Below, piece by piece: positions 23,340 to 33,912 of a DNA stretch of 64,000 nucleotides (positions are counted from its first letter, which is position 1; every line of letters begins with the position of its first letter). The DNA is taken from NCBI GenBank assembly GCA_006384855.1, contig VCJN01000842.1:1-64000 (forward strand), read 5' to 3'. The stretch comes from Tetraselmis striata (Eukaryota; Chlorophyta; Chlorodendrophyceae; Chlorodendrales; Chlorodendraceae). Below the pieces are notes generated by a model. The model ran no database searches, had not been told where the DNA came from, and worked only from the letters and a program-made list of their open reading frames with translations. A program made the position numbers and the translations under genes.

Positions 23340-25497
23340 ACCACCGCCCACACCCTTGTCGCTACTGAGGTGTCTATCGACCGTCTCAAGCCGATGATAA
23401 TGGGGTTTGGCTACTTGCTTTGAGCTCAGTTCCTCGTTGTTCCGACTTGACGCGCTATCAGTCGCAACAGGAAGATGCGACCGCATCAGGCATGCGTACT
23501 GCGGCATGTCATGATTCGGCTTGCGGGACCCAACCCAGAGGGCTAACCGCAGCGTACTAGCGCGCATGCAACAGTACAAGGATTTCAGCATATAATCCTT
23601 ACATAGTATCTAGCAGACAGCTACTTGTACTCCTGTAGACTGCTACTGGTACTCCTGCTGGTAGTAATCGCTCCGTAGTTTGCTGCGTACTGTCCGGGTA
23701 GAAGTGATAATAAAAAAATTCAGGATTATCATACTTTATATCGATTTGCTACCTTTATTCTCTCCAATGATAATCCCCGGCTCGGTCGAAATGATGATAT
23801 AGTGTTTCAAAAAAATCAGTAATAAATCGAATTGAAAAAAAATTAGCTAGTGTTCAGTGAGAGATACATAATTATTCGATCTTGACCGTCGTCTTAGATG
23901 GATTGCTGCTATGGAGCATCTTACAAGCTTCATCTGAGGCTTCATCATCATCGTGGCATCCGCAGTAGTGCCTTCGTTGCTACGTGTGCAACACGGCGTA
24001 GTCCCTACATCATTATTTCAGAATCTTAAATAAGACCTACATTACACTCGCCGAGTATCCGCGCGCTGCGCGCGCAAAAAGATAACGAGCCCGCGCCGAA
24101 ACCAATTAGTCAGTGTCGATATGACGGCGCTGTCGATATTGCGCGCTCTGCTGACGCGGGAATGCGGGATGCGGATGATGAAACTCGCTCACCCGTGCAG
24201 CCGTAACCACGACTACAATGGCGTTACAATTATTGCAGTTCTAAAATATTCCCATCATTCCATGATATCACTGGATAACATCAGCCATCCGCATGCGGGC
24301 GCGCGCCCTGTGCTGGATCACCTGGATCGTACGTCTGCGCTGACATATGATGCTCATGCGTGGTGCATGTCCGCGCAGCATCCAGCATTGTATATGCTCT
24401 TCTTGGCGCTTTTTGCAGTGAGTCCTGAAGCGCTCATCGAATACCGTATTATACGATCAGTAGAAACGTCGTCGTTAGGTCAGTATATGAGTAACTGGCT
24501 TGCACGAACATCACAACCAGCTGTAGCGCTGTCATCATGTCCGTGTTGTTGTTACAAGAGCAGCAGGGGTGACGAACTAATTTGGTGAAAGTGTGTGATT
24601 CATTGACGATGAATAATGATGAATTCATATCAATGTATACCGGTATGGCCAAAACAGCGACTGGGAAGTATATAGTAATGGCCCTCGTTTCTTCTCAGAG
24701 TAAACGCAAAAACGCATCGCAGCAGGGCATATTGCATGTCAGCAACATCAGTCAGCAAATCATATGGATCGCATGACTCCCCATCCTGGCCCATGCCGCT
24801 GACGGATGGCAGTATGCATCATATGTCACATGCTATAAGTAGATCGCCTGCCGGTATACAGCCGTCCCCCCCTATTACCCCCTATACCAATACGCCACTC
24901 AGTTCAGTGAAAGGGAAGCTCAAAGACATGACGAATACATAACATGTAGCTGTTACCTGCAGTGGTTTTGGTCTTTTGCAGCAGGGTGTCGCGGTTTCGG
25001 AGCATGCTTCACAGGGATTTAGGGATTTAGGTTTTAGGGTTTTTATGGTTTTTAAAAAACCCGTTCATGCACGCAGCACTCATCAATGCGCTGCTGCTGA
25101 GCTCAATAAGGGCTTTGCAGTGGTTACACGTCACACCACCCCCTTGCAAAGATGTTCTTGTGGTTGTTTTCTTTGGCGCGGGAGTACGGTCTATTTGGAG
25201 CACTCTGTTGGTGCACTGTACTCGTACCCATACGCTATGACACAGCCAACATCGTGCGCTCTCAGGCGCTTAGCAACATGGCAAACAAGGATTTTTGCAG
25301 ATTGGTGGCTTCAATGCAGCAATATGGTTTCGGAGCACTTACTTTCTATTTTGCAAATAGGGTTGATGCAGCTATTGATGAGCCGCGCTCGGGCGCTTAG
25401 AGGGGGGGGGGGGGGGGGGCTCATGGTGCAATAAATGATGAATGAGGTCAACAATTGCGCTCCATGTCGCCTCGTCGGCGCGGCGGAATTTACATCA
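23340..25497. other. Spacer between the LRR gene 5' end and the CobT 3' end
   Basis: Mostly AT-richer sequence. It holds an open frame of 155 codons at 24,121-24,588 (+) and one of 152 codons at 24,976-25,434 (+). Neither has a recognisable domain, exon-like GC bias or start context, so I do not call them. It also holds a telomere-like seed at 25,014-25,052 and a G run at 25,402-25,419. The 23,339-23,591 part may be the promoter/5' UTR of the LRR gene. Confidence 0.5.
25014..25052 (+). repeat. Interstitial telomere-like repeat (TTTAGGG/TTTTAGGG)
   Basis: GGGATTTAGGGATTTAGGTT then TTAGGGTTTTTATGG: the longest of three telomere-like seeds, including a TTTTAGGG-type unit. Confidence 0.65.
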
Positions 25498-27943
25498 TCA
25501 GCTCATTGCCTCTTCCAGAGAGGCCATCGTCATCAGAGCGGCTGCTGATTTGAGCAGTGGCGCCCCAAGGATGGCCCCAGTAGCCTCCCCAAGCCGCAGC
25601 TTGAGATCCAGTGGCGGAGCCGGCTGCCCCAGCGCCTACGCTCAGCGCCACATGCCACACCAGAGCCGTCAGCCCCATCAAAGGCAGCGTCGGCACATGC
25701 AGAAAGCCGCCGCTGAAGCCAGACCGGCTCTGCACCTCGAGCAGCGCTGCCCCGCCAGCCTCGGCGCTCTTGTGTACGCAGAAGAGGGCGCGCGACACTG
25801 ACGGATCCATACGGAGCGCCGCCAGAGCCGCCGCGCCGCTGATGAAGCCATCCACCAGCACCGCCACGCGCCGCTCGGACGCCTGAAGAAAACAAACCGG
25901 CATGCCCCACCAGTAAGTCCACCTGGCTTGGCGCAGCGACCACCGTTTAATGGCAGTGTGCACAGGACGCTGGCTTGGGATTGACTCACCTCGAAGACCG
26001 CACCGACCATGGCGGCCAGCTCCAGCCCTCCGACCTCCTGCAGCCCGGGCCGTAAGCCATCACACATAGCAGGGGCACAACCCGGAGCAGCTCAAGCTGG
26101 TGACACCACGGCTACCGGGGCTTGTTAGCATTTGCACTCGTACATATTACCGTCATCGATGCACAGCCCGCATGCAGCTTTGGTGTCTTTGGAGTGCAGT
26201 GATTACTTGTACATGGAGTCGCTATACGTATACGTTCCGCCATCATTACCGGCTACATGCAGCGGTGATTGTGTCGGGCTGTGACTTCTCTCACCTGCAG
26301 CAGCTCTCTAGGATTGGTGTGCGAGCCTGAGCATCGCTGCAGCGCCTGGCTGATGATGCTGGCCTTCTCGGCTACCCCCTTGTCGTCCAGCCCCGTCCCC
26401 CGGCCCGTTACGTCCTCCACCGCGCGCCCGGAGAGCTGCCGCGTCAATCGCATGGGTCCGCCACAGATACACACCGTCAGCTGTACCCTTCTGTGTGCCA
26501 TTGCCCTCTGCCTGCCTCCGCCGCATGGCGCCGTGCACAGCAATGAATCTGATGGCGCACTCATTGCAATGCTGTGGCAGCAGGGTGGGGCGCAGGGCAG
26601 GACCGCAGCGAGAAGGGCAGCCGCTGAGGCGGTGTTCCCGATGCCGAGCTCCCCAAGGCAGAGCGCCCGGATGCCCTCGTCATGCAGGGCAGCCACGGCG
26701 CCCCGGCCCGCCTGAATTGCCTCCTCCATCTGGCCTGGCGTCATCGCTGGGGAGGTAACGTAGTCCGCCGTGCCGTGGCAAACCTGCGGGGTCGCCGGTC
26801 TCACCGCCAACAATGCGAGATAGCCCCAGTGCCCCCCCCCCCCCCCCCCTTCCCCCCCTTCCCCTACGTGTGCCCGCCAGCTCCCCAGCAGATGCCCCCA
26901 CCTTGGCGTGGCGGACAACGACATTCACTCCATCCCCCTGCAGGTCCGCGACATCAGCGTCCACTCCCACATCCACCAGCATGAGCGTCATGCCCTGGGC
27001 GGCACTCAGCACGCTGGAGGCTGCCTGCCCCTTGGCGATGGCTCGGAATATGGCGGTGGTGACGGCTCGGGGGTACGCAGACACCTGAGGACACCTCGCC
27101 GGATGGCCAACCTGTCAGTCCAATTAGCCAGCAAAGCAGCCAAGCAGGCGGTCTCCGTGATGCTGAAATGTGACTTGTGTGTTCCAAGTGATTTTGACAC
27201 TCTGTTATGATGATGCCACGTTCAGGACTCACACCATCAAATTAACGATATGAATTATCGCATATGAATGCAGCACAGAACCGCTCCTCAAGACGCCGAC
27301 TGATCAACGCAGCAAACCCGCAAGTGATCCGCTAGCCTGCATATCGATACTTCCCCGCACCCTTACTTATTTTTAGTAGGCACCGCACTGATGCCGTCCC
27401 AGGGGGCGTTGGGCCGTGCTTGGGTGGAAAGCGCGAGCGACGCCACACATGCAGGCGGCCATTTGCGCCTCCTCCGGAATTCCTCCCAAAATCTAACGGG
27501 GCTGCAGCCACATTACCAATCGGGATGGGGCGATTCCCCTCAGCCCCCTTCCGTTCTCTGCGCGCCCCCGCGGCTGCTGGGATGTGAGGTTCCTAGCTCT
27601 CTCTCGCTGGCTCTAAATACCGCGCATAATTTGTTAGATATGAAGCTACGGCGTTTAAATGTATGCCTGGAATAGGTTGAATACACTGTAGACTCTTACA
27701 AGCTCTTGTATGTAGGTGCATGTATTGTGCGTGCGTGCGTCGCACCGGCCTTGATGCCGTCACGCCATGGTCGGCCGCGAAAATGAGAGTCGCCGCGGGG
27801 CCTCCGACGGGCCTAAGCGTCTGCTGCAGAGCGCATAGCTTCACCGCCCAATCCTCAAGGCCGCCCAATGAGCCCGGAGGCTTGGCCTTGGAGTCAATCG
27901 CCGCTCGGGCCTCGGCCTCGAAGCTCCTCTCAACCGCAGCCAT
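25498..27943 (-). CDS. cobT: CobT: nicotinate-nucleotide-dimethylbenzimidazole phosphoribosyltransferase
   Basis: CobT transfers phosphoribose from nicotinate mononucleotide to 5,6-dimethylbenzimidazole, giving alpha-ribazole phosphate, the lower ligand of B12. Minus-strand exons: 27,746-27,943 (KPPGSLGGLEDWAVKL, then AADHGVTA), 26,902-27,084 (VSAYPRAVT, then MLVDVGVDAD), about 26,600-26,783 (GELGIGNTASAAALLA), 26,295-26,435 (VTGRGTGLDDKG), 25,990-26,037 (GGLELAAMVGAVFE), 25,736-25,882 (VLVDGFISGAAALAALR, HKSAEAGGAALLE) and 25,498-25,623 (DLKLRLGEATGAI, then the last codons and TGA). These are the conserved family blocks, in order and complete to the C-terminus. In bacterial CobT the general base is a Glu near the C-terminus, and the retained LGE block is compatible with activity. 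The ATG at 27,943 gives a bacterial-like N-terminus; an in-frame ATG at 28,024 would add an Arg-rich leader that could be a targeting peptide. CobS lies head to head. Confidence 0.93.
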
Positions 27944-28292
27944 CGGCTCGCCGCGGGTAAGAACACACGTATCCGCCTGTCGGCGCGCGGAGTTATGTGC
28001 CGTTCGGTCGTCGCAGCGACGCACAGCCCTCCGCTACGGGTGCAGCTATACGGAGAGGAGTGCCTTGGCACTAGCAGCCGACTAATCGTCAAGTATTATT
28101 GTGCTTCACTGCTTCCCATTCCATCAGCAGCGCATCAATCCATCATTCACAGTGTAGTCGTCGGCGGCGGCGACGACTTGCTTACGATGCTCCTGCGCAC
28201 GCGAGCTGCCGGCGCGCGTGGCGCGCTCGATATCATGCAGCAAATATACTTGACCACACAGGAGTATCTCTACGACCGCCGCCACTGGTAGT

Positions 28293-28338
28293 TATATTGC
28301 GGGCGGTGCCACGAGACCTTGCGTGCGCCCGCAATATA
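28293..28338. repeat. Perfect 13-bp inverted repeat (hairpin) between cobT and cobS
   Basis: TATATTGCGGGCG at 28,293-28,305 and CGCCCGCAATATA at 28,326-28,338 are exact reverse complements around a 20-nt loop. It could be a regulatory hairpin, a protein-binding palindrome or a relic of a tiny inverted-repeat element. Confidence 0.85.
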
Positions 28339-28818
28339 AACGGACTGTTATTCAGGCCGCGACCGGTCGTCAATTGCCGTCCACCGTCCTTCCCCAGTAC
28401 CTAGCGACAACTTTCCGTGAATTTCCTGGACGCAGTGAGTTTCCGTTTCTGTGAGTCTGTGAGCAACCCATCGTTCGCCCAGCACGCGCGGCGAGGACTT
28501 GCCATCATCGGCTCATTGGAGCGCATCCAGCCGATGGTTATTTCTAAGCTTAATTGGTACCGGCGGTACGTCGCTATCTCAGCAGGAGATGTGCACTCAA
28601 GAAATAAATGGGAGTTACCGCTACCCTGCAGGCAGGCTTTTACATGAGATAGTGTGCACAGCAAGAATTATTAGCAATTTAGCAGGCCCGGCGCGTAGTA
28701 GGTAACGTAAAAGGATAATAATACAATGATGATACTGGCAGGTGCCGGGCGGGGTACTTCTACCAGGTACTGTAATGGTACTGATGATGCGATTATCCCG
28801 CCCGTCGTCGCCCCCCCG

Positions 28819-28848
<30 letters not shown>
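28819..28848. repeat. Poly-C tract (30 C)
   Basis: Uninterrupted C run, preceded by CCCCCCCG, in the divergent cobT/cobS region. Confidence 0.95.
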
Positions 28849-28849
<1 letters not shown>

Positions 28850-29105
28850 CCCCCACATCAGAAGGTACGGGTAATCGCTTCCAGCGTAAATCGCGCCGCC
28901 GCCGTCACCTCATCTACCGCCGTCGTCACCATCATCATACTTCGCTCCTTGCAAGCAACGCTCGGACTTAACCTGGCGCTGCTCCTGGTGGTCTGTTGAC
29001 ACAGGCTCACGGTCGACACCATACGCTAGAACGGTTCTGTCGGCCACTGTCGGAGCCGGAGCGTGAATTCGGCCACTGCGCACGGACGAGGGACAAAAAG
29101 CCGCG

Positions 29106-31892
29106 ATGGCCCCAAACAAGCGAGGCGGTGAGGAATCCCAGCTGCAGTTGTTGCTGGCTGGAGCGCGATTCGTGCTGCTCAAAGCCTGCCGATGGATGCC
29201 ATGCGCCTCATTCCCACCTCCAAAGATCCAGAGCACTGCCTATTCATTCCTAGGCGCGAACGGTTTTTAGTATACCGAAGCCAGGCTAAGCATTTTTTGG
29301 TTGCTTACCTGTATCCTGATCACTCGGCATTTTCCCTCGCAGGGCCCCTCAAGAGCAGCCCTGCAGAGGGAGGGATGATCAGCAAGGAGGAGGTCGAGGC
29401 CCGGGGAACGGGTACAAAGGTCAGCCCCAACCGGCCGCGGCATGCGGTGCACTTCGATCGGAACTGCTGGATGGCTGCGGGGTGTCATGTGATCTGCAGT
29501 CGCTGTGTCCTTCTCCTGACCACATAGCATTTACTCCCTCCATGCATTCATCAGGAGGACCAGGACACGTACGACAGCAACCAGTTCCTCTTCTCCGAAG
29601 TCCGCGTGTGCTTCACTGGTCTGATGTTCCTGTGAGCCCCCCCCCCCTCCCCAGCGGCCGGCGTCGCTTGCAGTGGTATGTTGTGCACTTTGCCAATGCC
29701 GCACAGGCTGCAATTTATTGCTTCTTGACGTGCCAAGCTTCCCCCCGCCCCTGCCCATCAGGACCCGCCTCCCGTGCCCTTACTGGACCGACCACCACCC
29801 AGCCTTCCTGATGCGCTCCGCCATGTGGTTCCCGGCCCTGGGCGCGCTGGTGGGGTGCTGGGCGGGCGTGTGGTACTCTGCCCTCGCGACTCTGTGGAGC
29901 CCAGGGGTGGCGGCTGCGCTGTCCACCCTGGCAAGCGTGTGGCTAACAGGTAGTGATGCCCACACCGCTCCCACATCGCCGCCTATGCTGGCACGGTTCC
30001 TCACACCTGAGCCCTTTAGACCATGGCAACGACACCTCGCCTTCGCTATGCCCTAGCCCTACCCTGTGTACGTAACATGTTCCGCCCAAAGCACCTGTGA
30101 ACTCACGAGGCAGAGTGTGTGCGCAATGGCGTGCCGTGTAGCCCGTTGTCTTCCCGCCCTGCCTGCTTCGCTCCGGCACTGGTATCGCCTTTGCCTGACG
30201 GCGGCTTGCCCTGCCCTGCCTCCAGGCTGCTTCCACGAGGATGGGCTGAGCGACTGCTTCGACGGCTTCGGGGGCGGCTGGGGCCGCGTGCAGATCCTGC
30301 GCATCATGAAAGATAGCCGTGTGGGCACCTACGCGCTCGTTGGCATCCTGTTATGCACCTACGCCAAGCTCACACTGCTGTCCGAGATGGAGCCCGCCGA
30401 TGTGCCCAGAGCGCTGGTGGCCGCTCACACCATCGGCCGCTGGACTTCCCTGCCCCTGCTTCACTTCTGCCACTACCTCCAGGCGAGCACTACCTGCCCC
30501 CCCCCCTCCCCCCCCCACACCCTCATCACGACTCACTGGACAGCGCAGCATATAGCTGATGCATGTTGGTAGTGCGCTTCCAACATTGACCTCATCAGCC
30601 TGAAGTCAGCGCCTTTACAATAGTCAGCAAGGAAAAAAGGCTGCATTTTACCGGTGTACATATGACAATCTTACTAAGAATGATCCTGTAACAATCTTAT
30701 ACTAAGAATGATGTGATCTTGTTTATATTAGGGCTTTTTGTGTTTATATATATCTCGGCGCCTGGCACCTTGCTGTGGTGTATCCGCGGGTATCCGCACT
30801 AAATCTGAAATAGACCGAAATATTAATTTTTTCTGGAAACAAGTTTTTCGTATAAGACACGATTATCACCGCGGGATTTCAAATGTGTTCTTTTTTCGCC
30901 GTAGTAGTCGTCATCATTTGCTGGCGGCCCGGCCCGGGCGCGGGTAGGGCGGGGCAGCGATCTCGCGCATCGGTAGCGACGAGTACCGGTTTTCTTATTC
31001 TGGGGAACTGCCCTTTTTTGTAATTCACAGTGGTACCGGTACTTGTAGCGACTAAGGATTATCCCTGTATCCAGCCAGCAACCAATCCCCCCCCCCCCCC
31101 CCCGACACGCTGATCGACCAATCACACGCATGGGGACCGAGCCGGGCATCGGGCGCCTTCGCGGCTAAATATTCTGCCCGGCACGGCCCTGCTTCATAAG
31201 CTTTGAAATCCGGCGATGAGAATCGGATCTTTAATTGAAAACTGAATCTCAGTGAAAGTTTGTAGTGTTTCCCGCGGTATATTTGATACCTTAGCGCCTA
31301 CGCCACAATACTTTTGCAAGATGCCACCCGATATTACCATAAAATGCAAAAACCCTATGTAAATATTTAGAAAAGGGAAACATGAAGTACTGCACACATG
31401 GTGATGGAAAGCAAAGGCTATACATACGTATGGTAATCAAGTATTGTATATTTCACTGAAATGGGCAAGACATAAGCAATGGCCGATGCCTTTCTGCAGG
31501 ACGATGAGGACGCCAAGCGAGGCATGTACAACTGGTTCGCCCAGAGTCAGCGGTTGTTCTCCAAGCCCCGTCTGCTCCTGGGGACGCTTGCCGCAGCGGG
31601 GATCGGCACGGCGGCTGTCGGCCCTGCGTGGACAGCCGCGCTGATGGGCCTCTGCACGGGTTTGTGCGTCGTAGCCGGGGCCTACGGGTACGCGGTCATC
31701 GGCGGGGTCGTTGGTGACTTCCTGGGCGCCACCATCATGGTCGCTGAGCTGGCGGTCTACATGGCGCTGTCTGCGCGCTGGGACAGCCTGGCGGGCGCCT
31801 CCGCTTGGCCGCCCCTTCTCGCCTGCGCCGCTGTCTCCGCAGTACCGGTCCTCTACGCCAGAAGGATTGTCGACTTTAACGCCAGCTGCTGA
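29106..31892 (+). CDS. cobS: CobS: adenosylcobinamide-GDP ribazoletransferase (cobalamin 5'-phosphate synthase)
   Basis: CobS is an integral membrane enzyme that joins alpha-ribazole (phosphate) to adenosylcobinamide-GDP, the last assembly step of cobalamin. Exons: 29,106-29,127 (ATG), 29,343-29,419, 29,555-29,631 (VCFTGLMF), 29,762-29,949 (LTRLPCPYW, WFPALGALVG), 30,226-30,482 (HEDGLSDCFDGFGGG and IMKDSRVGTYAL) and 31,500-31,892 (TGA). The HEDGLSDCFDGFGG block is the acidic motif of the family, and FLTRLP and MKDSR are also diagnostic. Several hydrophobic segments (LVGCWAGVWYSALATLW, GLCTGLCVVAGAYGYAVIGG) fit a multi-pass membrane protein. Splice phases agree throughout. The intron after 30,482 has a GC donor (CAG|GCGAGC) and is ~1 kb long. 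The first exon codes for only seven residues plus one base; it is the choice that keeps phase, but it is less certain than the rest. Confidence 0.93.
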
Positions 31893-32079
31893 GCAATCCT
31901 CACCTGGCCCCCGCTGTGTCCGCGCATCATGATAACCTCGTGTTGTCTTTCATGGTCCCCGCATCACCTTGCGCCCTGATTTTGAAAGAGAGTATAAGTA
32001 ACCCCGCGCTGTGATTCATCATTATATTACAGATTGTCGCTGATCCCAGAACCTGCAGCACCTGGCCGCAGCCCGTCAA

Positions 32080-32118
32080 GTGTGTGTGTGTTTGTGTGTG
32101 TGTGTGTGCGCGCGCGCC
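32080..32118. repeat. (GT)n-(GC)n microsatellite
   Basis: TGTGTGTGTTTGTGTGTGTG followed by CGCGCGCGCC just downstream of CobS. Confidence 0.9.
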
Positions 32119-33457
32119 ATTGATGCACGTGCATCGGGAGCCTAGCCAAGAGGCAGTACTCTCTCGACTCGTCGTGCGGGCTGTCTGCAGCATCATGTCT
32201 GAGTAGCACTTCTTTTCTGAGCAACACTGTCTGAGAGATTCAGAAGATTGTGATGTATTGTCAGGTTTGGCACCCACCATCTTGGCTACATAGTACTGTA
32301 TTCATCTCTCGTGCCTGTCACAATTGACTCGCTTGAAAGGATTGCGCAGCCGGCGGAGGGTGGCATTTGTAGTGGTGAAAGCGGTACAAGGAGTGGATTG
32401 CTGAGGCTGTGTTTACTCTGTGACCTGGGGACACGGTCCCTGCCTACCGGGGACAGCATCTCAAGGTACACACAGAAACTACAAACGAGCAACGATACGC
32501 ACCGTGCCGCACCGGAGTCATCAACAAACAATATGTATTAGATGCTGATGACGGGCAGTAATTACATTCAAGCCAGCCATTACTCGTACACAGATCCTAC
32601 CTAAAATCCGCGACATCTTGAAAGATGGACCACACCAGAATGCTGATTTTTGGGGGCACTGGCCAACTCGGTTTTCCCGCTCACTAAGGGCCCTTGCTCT
32701 CAGTTGCCCGATTATCCGCTCATCGGCATTTCCAAAAACAACATTGGCGATGATACACCCCTCCACAAAAGTACGGGGTTTACGCATTCAGTTGACATGC
32801 CCATAAATGATTACATTGAAGCCGTGCGCGCGTGCATGCATCTTGTTTTTACCAGGAAGCCTGGGGTCGAATTCTGTGATAGCGCGACAGACCCGATACC
32901 GATAGGCCGATAATAGTGCCGCAGTGTAGCCGTTACCATCAGCGATTGCATCTATTTATACCAAAACAGTGTGTGTGGCGACAACGCTGCAATACCAGAG
33001 ATTGCGCCATCCGTTCCCATTTGTAGCCACAAAGCCACACTTATTTGCGCCGAATATATAGCATGTCCCCATTGATATGCAAACTATTGGCAATGCATGT
33101 AAGGCATTAAAATTAGGCCACTGAGGGTATGTAGCAAGCCCTGTATATCGACTTGGTCGGTTTTGGAGCAGATTCATGGCAAAGACTTGTCTGTAATCGT
33201 TACATGCTAGATACGCATGAGAGGGGTTCCCAGCCTCCTTGCTGTAGGGCCAAGCCTTCCTATTATAGTAGTGCATGGCTATACGTGCCCACAGTGCGTT
33301 ATCGTGGCCCGAGTGGCACGAGAATGGCGTGGCCATTATTGCTTCCTCGACGATGGTATCACGCTAACCAGTAAGAGAATAACCATTTAGGATTGCGACG
33401 ATACCATAAAGATATTGCCCGCCCGTATCTGCTAATAACCTGCAGTCATCATTGATA

Positions 33458-33912
33458 TGAAGTAACTTGACAGTTGAATCAGCGATGCGTCGATTTTTCA
33501 GAATTTTTTTTAAAAAGAGCGGGTTCTATATCACTGGCCTACAGTTCCATGAATTGCATTGCCAGCGCCTTAAAGTACCAGCAGCGAGCGAGTACCAGTA
33601 AATAAGGATTACCAGCAGCGAGCGTTCTCATTAATATTGCCAGCGCTTTGAAGTAGTCGCTACCAGAGTTTTTTTTTCCCCGTTACCAGCAGCGAGTAGC
33701 GAGTACCAGTACCAGTACCTCCCAACCGTGAGATCGTAATCGAACGGCTGTGTAATAAAGGACCGTGGGCGGGCAGGCGGGTGGATTATAGTACTTAGTA
33801 GGACATTCCAGTAGATAATCGCTTTAGTCATGCACCTATAGGCCCGATCCGCTGCACTATACGGGTACCTGTACGGCAATAAAGCTCACCGCCGAAAAAT
33901 CGACGCTTCGCT
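33458..33912 (+). mobile_element. MITE copy 2 (both terminal inverted repeats present)
   Basis: Non-autonomous DNA-transposon-like element. Its left repeat AGCGATGCGTCGATTTTTC starts at 33,481, preceded by GAAGTAACTTGACAGTTGAA, which all copies share. The right end AAAAATCGACGCTTCGCT finishes at 33,912. The two ends are inverted repeats with one mismatch. The body contains a partial internal duplication (the GCCAGCG(C/T)(C/T)TT...AGTA block occurs twice). It ends with the same GTACCTGTACGGCAATAAAG block as copy 3. No open frame. Confidence 0.85.

Larger units (their letters stand above)
27944..29105. promoter_or_regulatory. Shared divergent cobT/cobS intergenic region
   Basis: The starts of CobT (minus) and CobS (plus) are about 1.16 kb apart, so this segment must hold both promoters and 5' UTRs. 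Visible structure: a perfect 13-bp inverted repeat at 28,293-28,338 and a poly-C tract at 28,819-28,848. I see no resemblance to a bacterial cobalamin riboswitch. Shared regulation is inferred from position only. Confidence 0.5.

Noticed and set aside
24121..24588. 155-codon plus-strand open frame
   Set aside because: No family resemblance, no exon-like composition, no neighbouring spliced exons; likely chance in a spacer.
27944..29105. Cobalamin riboswitch between cobT and cobS
   Set aside because: Looked for B12-box-like sequence and the conserved riboswitch core; nothing resembling them, and such riboswitches are not known in eukaryotes.
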